From assembly GCF_028823535.1 (NCBI RefSeq), contig NZ_JAQIYM010000088.1:1-47176 (forward strand): a stretch of DNA of 47,176 nt, given 5' to 3'. Below the pieces are notes generated by a model. That model was not told where the DNA came from. It was given only the letters and a program-made list of their open reading frames with translations, and did not search any database. Shown here in pieces: positions 42,704-47,176 of the stretch. The stretch comes from Pseudomonas serbica (GTDB lineage: Bacteria; Pseudomonadota; Gammaproteobacteria; Pseudomonadales; Pseudomonadaceae). The first letter of the stretch is position 1; every line of letters begins with the position of its first letter. Both the position numbers and the translations under genes were made by a program.

Positions 42704-44707
42704 TCAAAAAGTGGTTTTCATCGTCAGGTAAACGGCGCCACGGTCCTCAGTCGTTGCACCACCACCGGAAAAGGAGGAGTAGCCACCGGCGTAACAGGCG
42801 TAGTTTTCGTTGCCGCTGAAGGCGTTCGGCGCAGCACCGTCACCGCCGTTGGGGCCGGTGCTCACGCCACTGACATTGCACTTGTCGGCCTTGCCGAAAG
42901 CATCCACGTACTTCAGGTCGACAAAGTATTTGTTGTACACAACGGCCCCGAGGCCGACTGCGTAGTTACCGGTATCCTTGGCACCGCCACCGGAGACCGG
43001 TGACACGCCATCGAGACCGAGGTTGATGGACATCGGCGCGTTGAGGTCGACACCGGGAAACACCTGGTACCAGGTCGGTGTGAAGTTCACCGCGATACCC
43101 CAGTTGTCCCGGGTCGGTTGGTCGATGCCGCGATAGGTATCCTTGCCTTTGTAGAGCGCCTCGTTCTTGCTATCGAGCTTGAGCAAGTTGCTGTAGTACA
43201 ACTCGGCAAGCACCGTTGCCTGGTCGAACACAGGTGTTTTCGGCAGGGTCATCAGGCCGTTGAGCGTCCAGTGCAGGGTGTCGCCGGTGGCGGCCATGCT
43301 GTCGCCCTTTTCCGGGGTGTCATAGACGATGCCGGTGCCGGGCGTACGCGCCGGCAGCAGGCCAAGCCCCTGGCCCAGGCCCAGCGGGCTGTTGGTGCTG
43401 ACGATCGCCGGAATACTGGCCAGCGGCATGTTGTGCCGAACGTTGAGGTCCGAACCCACGCTCACCCCGCCCACGTCCTTGGACAGGCTCAGGCCGACGA
43501 TCTTGATGTTGTCGGCATAAGCCATTTGATAGGTGGCGGAGCTCAGCGAGTTGAGGGTGTTGATCACCGCAGGCACTTGCCCGGCCGGACGGGTGCCGTT
43601 GGCGTTGGCCGAGCTGATGCCCCTGGCATCCAGCCAGGCTTGCGGCAGGATTTCCGAGGTTTCGCGGTAGTAGACACCGAGGGTGCCGTCCAGCCATGCC
43701 GGCGACCACTTGGCCATGATGCCCCAGTCGCCACGATTGTCCGGCGTCAGGTCATGCCCGCGACGCACGTTGGTCAAGGCGTTGCACGGTGCCAGGCCAC
43801 AGCCCAGCGGGCTGCCCGGGACCACGGCGTTGGTGTTGCCCAACAGGAACGACTGCGCACCGAAACCGACCAGGTCGGAACCACCGTAGTAGGTGCCTGC
43901 CTCAGGCAGGCGCGCGGCGTCCCAATCGAGGAAATACTGTGCGCCCACGGTCAATTCCGGGTTGACGGTGAACGTCATCGACAGCTGGTTGCGCGGGACG
44001 AACAACTCCTTGGCTTCAGTGCCCGGCGAAGCAGCCAGCTTGGCCAGGTCGAGGCCGGACTGGCCGTAGCTGATCGAATGCACCGGGTTGAGAATGGTCT
44101 CGCCCCAGAACACGTTGTGCTGGCCAGCCTTGGCGCTGAGCATCGACTCCTCGCCCACTTCGGTGCTGTAGAACACGAAGGCGTCGAGGATTTCGCCCGA
44201 GGGACCTGTGTAGTAGCGCTGGGCGTAGTTGCTCAGGTGCGGGCTGCCATTGCCGACGTTGTCATTGGTGACCCCGGCCAGGCGCGGGTCATTGGCGATC
44301 AGGCCCGAAGTCGAACCGTTGCCGTTGACGAACGGGTTGGAGTTCGAGCCGGTGTTCTCATAAGCCTTGTCGTACCAGGTGGCGGCGCTGACGCGAAAGC
44401 CCATGTGGTTCTGGTAGACCACGTCCATCTCGGTCAGCAGGTCGACGCGGTTGGTGATGTTGGTGCCGGACTTGCGGAAGTTGTAGTCGCCGTCGTTATT
44501 GTTCGGCGTGCCCAACATGCGCTTGTCGGCGCTTTCGGTACGTACGCCGTAGTTGTACTTGATGGTGTTGTCCAGGCGAACGTTCCAGTCCGGGTTACCC
44601 GTCTCGATTTCTGCCCCATGGGCGGCCGGCATGATGGCGGCCAGGATGGCCGAGGCCAACAAGGTGTAGCGCGCTGTGGTGAAGCCGTGACTCTTATTGT
44701 TGTGCAT
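42704..44707 (-). CDS. DUF1302 outer-membrane protein
   Basis: A 667-residue protein with a long signal sequence (residues 1-31, ending AHGA|E). The mature start IETGNPDWNVRLDNTIKYNYGVR and the MDVVYQNHMGFRVSAATWYDKAY block are typical of DUF1302. The chain ends GAVYLTMKTTF, a barrel-type C-terminal phenylalanine. Family members are predicted barrels co-encoded with DUF1329. It is likely the outer-membrane component of the envelope system. 123 bp separates it from the hydrolase gene with no terminator seen. Confidence 0.88.
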   Translation of the reverse strand: MHNNKSHGFTTARYTLLASAILAAIMPAAHGAEIETGNPDWNVRLDNTIKYNYGVRTESADKRMLGTPNNNDGDYNFRKSGTNITNRVDLLTEMDVVYQNHMGFRVSAATWYDKAYENTGSNSNPFVNGNGSTSGLIANDPRLAGVTNDNVGNGSPHLSNYAQRYYTGPSGEILDAFVFYSTEVGEESMLSAKAGQHNVFWGETILNPVHSISYGQSGLDLAKLAASPGTEAKELFVPRNQLSMTFTVNPELTVGAQYFLDWDAARLPEAGTYYGGSDLVGFGAQSFLLGNTNAVVPGSPLGCGLAPCNALTNVRRGHDLTPDNRGDWGIMAKWSPAWLDGTLGVYYRETSEILPQAWLDARGISSANANGTRPAGQVPAVINTLNSLSSATYQMAYADNIKIVGLSLSKDVGGVSVGSDLNVRHNMPLASIPAIVSTNSPLGLGQGLGLLPARTPGTGIVYDTPEKGDSMAATGDTLHWTLNGLMTLPKTPVFDQATVLAELYYSNLLKLDSKNEALYKGKDTYRGIDQPTRDNWGIAVNFTPTWYQVFPGVDLNAPMSINLGLDGVSPVSGGGAKDTGNYAVGLGAVVYNKYFVDLKYVDAFGKADKCNVSGVSTGPNGGDGAAPNAFSGNENYACYAGGYSSFSGGGATTEDRGAVYLTMKTTF

Positions 44708-44830
44708 TGCGTTGTCTCCGCCTTTTTGTATTTGTTTTAAGCGCAGCAGCCCTCGCGCGACCCGGTGAGGCCTGCGTTTTCAGGGGTGAGGGCAAATGCC
44801 GACCGGGATGCGGCCCGACCGGCTCCTGTA

Positions 44831-45397
44831 CTAGCGGTCCAGTTCCAGGATGAGTGCTTCGGCCTGGGGCCAAGGTCCGAAACCAGCCGCCGGATTGAGG
44901 TGGCCGACATCGCCCAGGTTGAGCAATTCGGCGCCCCAGCCTTCGGCCAGTTTAGTTGCGGCTTCCAGGCTGGCCAGGTGATCGTTGGTGCTGGCGGCCA
45001 CCAGGCTACGGAATGGCAGCGGGCCTTTGGGAAGAGGATCCCAACCGTTGCTGCACAGGGTCTCAGGGGACGGGTAGTTGGCAGGCCAGGCCGCTCCGAG
45101 ATCCGGTGGCGCGGCCAGCAGGGCGCCCTTGATCGGACGACGAAATTGCGCGGCCCAGTGAGCAACCATCAGTACACCGGCGCTGTGGGCGACCAGGATG
45201 ACCGGCCCGTCGATCTGTTCCAGCTCGTGCTGAATCGCTCGCACGCGTGCCTGGCAATCGAGCTTGTCGGTCTCCAGTGGCGGCACACTGCGTACCTTGT
45301 CCAGCCTGGCTTCAAGCAGGGTTTGCCAATGCTCGGCAACGTGCTCGCGCAGGCCCGGTACGATCAGAACGGTTGCGGCGGTTTGCAGTTTGTTCAA
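44831..45397 (-). CDS. RBBP9/YdeN-type alpha/beta hydrolase, likely TTG start
   Basis: A 188-residue alpha/beta hydrolase. The triad is visible: S72 in VAHSAGVLM, D139 in STNDHLAS and H166 in VGHLNPAAG. VLIVPGLREHVAEHWQ is the typical YdeN/RBBP9 opening. A TTG at 45397 fits: AGGTG lies five bases upstream and translation begins with the family start; ATG 45526 would add 43 residues that overlap the 21-bp operator repeats. Reaction: ester or thioester hydrolysis of an unknown substrate. It is the first gene of the envelope/acyl operon and opposes the AraC regulator. Confidence 0.82.
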   Translation of the reverse strand: MNKLQTAATVLIVPGLREHVAEHWQTLLEARLDKVRSVPPLETDKLDCQARVRAIQHELEQIDGPVILVAHSAGVLMVAHWAAQFRRPIKGALLAAPPDLGAAWPANYPSPETLCSNGWDPLPKGPLPFRSLVAASTNDHLASLEAATKLAEGWGAELLNLGDVGHLNPAAGFGPWPQAEALILELDR

Positions 45398-45749
45398 TTC
45401 AACACCTACGCTTTCTCGATGACTCGACTGGCTCGTTGGCCAGGGGCTTTTTGTAGGACTGACATTAAAGATCGCCCCCCCCTGGCGCTTTTCATTGGAC
45501 GTCAGGCACTTTTCATTTGATGACACATTTTCCGCCGCCCGGCGGGGGTAACCGCTGGTCGAATAACCCCACGGGAGCGCTGCGGGTCGCTGTAATCAAT
45601 GGGGAGCGTCATATGCCCTGGGACAACGGTCGTCTGCCGGGCAGAATCGGGCGTGCACCGGCGTCAACCGCACAACTGTTCAAGTGCTGATGTGCTGGAT
45701 ATAGTCGCCAGGTTCAATTGATCGCAATTGGCTAAGGAAAGACCTTCGA
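45398..45749. promoter_or_regulatory. Divergent hydrolase / AraC control region
   Basis: This 352-bp gap contains the 21-bp tandem repeats, a possible -10 for the hydrolase operon at 45464-45469 (TTTAAT on the minus strand), a dyad CAATTG-ATCG-CAATTG (45715-45730) before araC, and AAGGAAAG as the AraC ribosome site. The stretch between 45530 and 45700 shows nothing else I can name. Confidence 0.5.
45484..45525. promoter_or_regulatory. Tandem 21-bp direct repeats, AraC-type operator
   Basis: Two contiguous 21-bp repeats (45484-45504 and 45505-45525) agree at 17 of 21 positions and share the nine-base core CTTTTCATT plus GGC at one end and CA at the other. They lie 87-128 bases upstream of the hydrolase start, and the proximal repeat overlaps the -35 position of the predicted promoter, as in class II AraC activation. 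The 21-bp spacing is two helical turns, the standard AraC/XylS arrangement. Confidence 0.7.
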
Positions 45750-46793
45750 ATGCCCAAGCTTGTTCGCGCCGCCGTCTTGACCAACTACCTTGAGGTCACC
45801 CAATACCTGGGTTTCAACCCGCACGATGTACTGGCCGGCGTCGGCTTGTCCAAGGCCCAGCTGCAAGCCCCCGGGCACCGCATTCCCATCGACTCCGCGG
45901 TGCGCCTGCTCGAGGATTCGGCCGCCGCCAGTGGCTGCCAGACATTCGGTTTGAGCATGGCCGAGTCACGCCAGCTCTCGGACTTCGGCGTGGTCGCCCT
46001 GCTGCTCAGCCATCAGCGCACGCTGCGCGATGCCTTGCAGGTGGTGGTGCATTACCGGCACTTGATGAATGATTCGCTGGCGATCTTCATCGAGGAGGCC
46101 GGCAAGATGGTGATCATTCGCGAAGAGGTGGTCACCGAATCACCGATGCCCAGCCGACAGGCCACCGAACTGGCCATCGGCGTGATGTTCCGCCTGTGCG
46201 CCGCCCTGCTCGGCGCCCACTGGCATCCCTACAGCGTCAACTTCACCCACAAGGCCCCCGACAACCTGCAACTGCACCGGCGCCTGTTTGGCTGCACCCT
46301 GGAGTTCGGCAGTGAGTTCAACGGCATCGTCTGTTCCGACGCCAGCCTGGACATGACCAACCCCAATGCCGACCCGGCGATGGCCCGTTACGCCCAGAGC
46401 TACCTCGACTCACTGCAAAGTACCGAAAGCACTTCGATGCTGTTCGAAGTGCGCAAGGCCATCTACCTGCTACTGCCCATGGGCCGCGCCACCATCGAGC
46501 AGATCGCCCAGAGCCAGGGCATGAACGTACGCACCCTGCAACGCCGTCTCAAGGACGATGGCTGCGCCTTCAACGACCTGATCAACGACGTGCGCCGCGA
46601 CCTGGTGCTGAGGTATCTGGAGAATCCGAATTATTCGTTGGGGCGGATTGCGGACATGCTGGGGTATGCGATGGCGAGTTCTTTTACCCGCTGGTTCATC
46701 AGCCAGTTCGGCATGCCGCCGGCGGCGTGGCGAGCGCAGAAGCAGGGTTCGGCAAAGGCCCCGGCGGATGCTGGCCCACCCAGGCTCTCCTGA
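45750..46793 (+). CDS. AraC-family regulator with arabinose-binding-type N-domain
   Basis: A 347-residue regulator. The N-terminal part (about 20-210) matches the arabinose-binding-domain type found in AraC proteins of lipid- and secondary-metabolism clusters (VLTNYLEVTQYLGFNPHDVLAGVGLS ... AVRLLEDSAAASGCQTFGL). The C-terminal part (about 245-330) has two helix-turn-helix units: IEQIAQSQGMNVRTLQRRLKDDG and LGRIADMLGYAMASSFTRWF. ATG 45750 has AAGGAAAG upstream. It diverges from the hydrolase-DUF1302 operon and the 21-bp repeats lie between, so it most likely activates that operon in response to a hydrophobic ligand, perhaps an acid or ester handled by it. It could also regulate itself. Confidence 0.88.
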   Translation: MPKLVRAAVLTNYLEVTQYLGFNPHDVLAGVGLSKAQLQAPGHRIPIDSAVRLLEDSAAASGCQTFGLSMAESRQLSDFGVVALLLSHQRTLRDALQVVVHYRHLMNDSLAIFIEEAGKMVIIREEVVTESPMPSRQATELAIGVMFRLCAALLGAHWHPYSVNFTHKAPDNLQLHRRLFGCTLEFGSEFNGIVCSDASLDMTNPNADPAMARYAQSYLDSLQSTESTSMLFEVRKAIYLLLPMGRATIEQIAQSQGMNVRTLQRRLKDDGCAFNDLINDVRRDLVLRYLENPNYSLGRIADMLGYAMASSFTRWFISQFGMPPAAWRAQKQGSAKAPADAGPPRLS

Positions 46794-46856
46794 TATCGCG
46801 GGCAAAAAAACACGGCGTGACAGCCGCCCCATCTCCCCCGGCCGCGCCCGATCAAC

Positions 46857-47046
46857 TGTAGGAGCTGGCTTGTCGGGTCGCCGCATCGCAGCGATAGCGG
46901 CCTCATAGCCGACCCATCTCCCACAGATGTACTCCGTTCAACCTGTAGGAGCTGGCTTGCCAGCGAAGGCGGCCTCACAAATGACCCATCTCCTGCAGAT
47001 GAACTGCGATCAAACTGTGGGAGCGAGCCTGCTCGCGAAGGCGGCC
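46857..47046. repeat. Cluster of three REP units
   Basis: REP units start near 46857 (CTGTAGGAGCTGGCTTG), 46942 (CCTGTAGGAGCTGGCTTG) and 47015 (CTGTGGGAGCGAGCC), all in one direction and each followed by a variant of CGAAGGCGGCCT. The shared tail ACCCATCTCC recurs after the first two. They follow the AraC gene and merge into the long repeat. No coding region is seen from 46794 to the window end. Confidence 0.8.
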
Positions 47047-47176
47047 TTATAGCCGACCTATTATTTGTTGATGGAGTACATATCCATTCCTGCGGTAACG
47101 GCCGCCTAGGGTTTCGCCCTTACGGCGAGTCCCTTTGGCAAACGCCCCAAAGGAACCAAAGGTCTTGCCCCACCAT
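47015..47176 (+). repeat. Dispersed structured repeat, copy C, cut by window edge
   Basis: Matches the minus strand of 16932-17097 nearly base for base. Stems: GCGG (47092-47095)/CCGC (47102-47105), TCGCC (47114-47118)/GGCGA (47124-47128), CCTTTGG (47132-47138)/CCAAAGG (47147-47153), with a further CCAAAGG at 47156-47162. It continues beyond the window. Confidence 0.85.

Noticed and set aside
43118..44740. A 540-codon plus-strand frame
   Set aside because: Antisense shadow of the DUF1302 gene, which has a signal peptide, family motifs and a barrel-type end.

Overview
The window is about 47 kb of a high-GC Pseudomonas chromosome, most likely from the P. fluorescens group. The evidence is the gene set (OprD-type porin, Mqo, a DUF6124 protein, a PotF/SpuD-type binding protein, DUF1302/DUF1329 proteins) and the many REP/REPIN palindromes of the 'TGTGGGAGCGAGCCTGCTCGCGA' and 'TGTAGGAGCTGGCTTGCCAGCGAAGG' families (written here in shortened form) in almost every gap. 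No rRNA, tRNA, phage, transposase or CRISPR array was seen. Functions are assigned by recognising families and motifs; no database search was run.

Layout. 93-4804: a polyamine-type binding protein (-), then a cbs-cgl pair for reverse transsulfuration (+) and a hot-dog thioesterase (+). 4835-10862: a DUF2252 protein, a small lipoprotein, a 27-residue membrane peptide, malate:quinone oxidoreductase with its terminator, and a short-type ilvD. 10988-16325: aldehyde dehydrogenase, omega-aminotransferase and beta-lactamase-fold serine hydrolase (all -), facing a GntR regulator that has two winged helices. 16326-17221: a nest of repeats. 17222-23656: an OprD-type porin and a complete oligopeptide-type ABC importer (-). 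Together with the trio before it, this looks like uptake, hydrolysis, transamination and oxidation of a small amide or peptide-like nutrient. 24011-26475: a chemoreceptor and an NTF2-like secreted protein. 26566-29973: nirB-nirD-CBS, preceded by a sigma-54 promoter and a 204-nt leader. The leader holds hexaloop hairpins that exclude a strong terminator, an ANTAR/NasT-type attenuator. 30734-33318: a DUF6124 gene with a structured leader, an orphan YbdD/YjiX gene, and a copper set (Sco, PCuAC with a Met/His repeat tail) with msrA. 33321-34010: a 125-bp tandem array of REPINs. 34042-45397: one long minus-strand run of alpha/beta hydrolase, DUF1302, DUF1329, YCF48, RND/MMPL, acyl-CoA dehydrogenase and AlkK-type ligase. 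Opposite its first gene lies an arabinose-binding-domain AraC regulator (45750-46793), and between them sit two contiguous 21-bp direct repeats.

Best candidates for something undescribed: (a) the AraC-controlled seven-gene envelope-to-beta-oxidation operon with its tandem operator; (b) the NylB/NylD/NylE-like trio beside a porin and importer; (c) a dispersed repeat whose three copies show compensating changes in two hairpins; (d) the nirBD attenuator, which can be read base by base.
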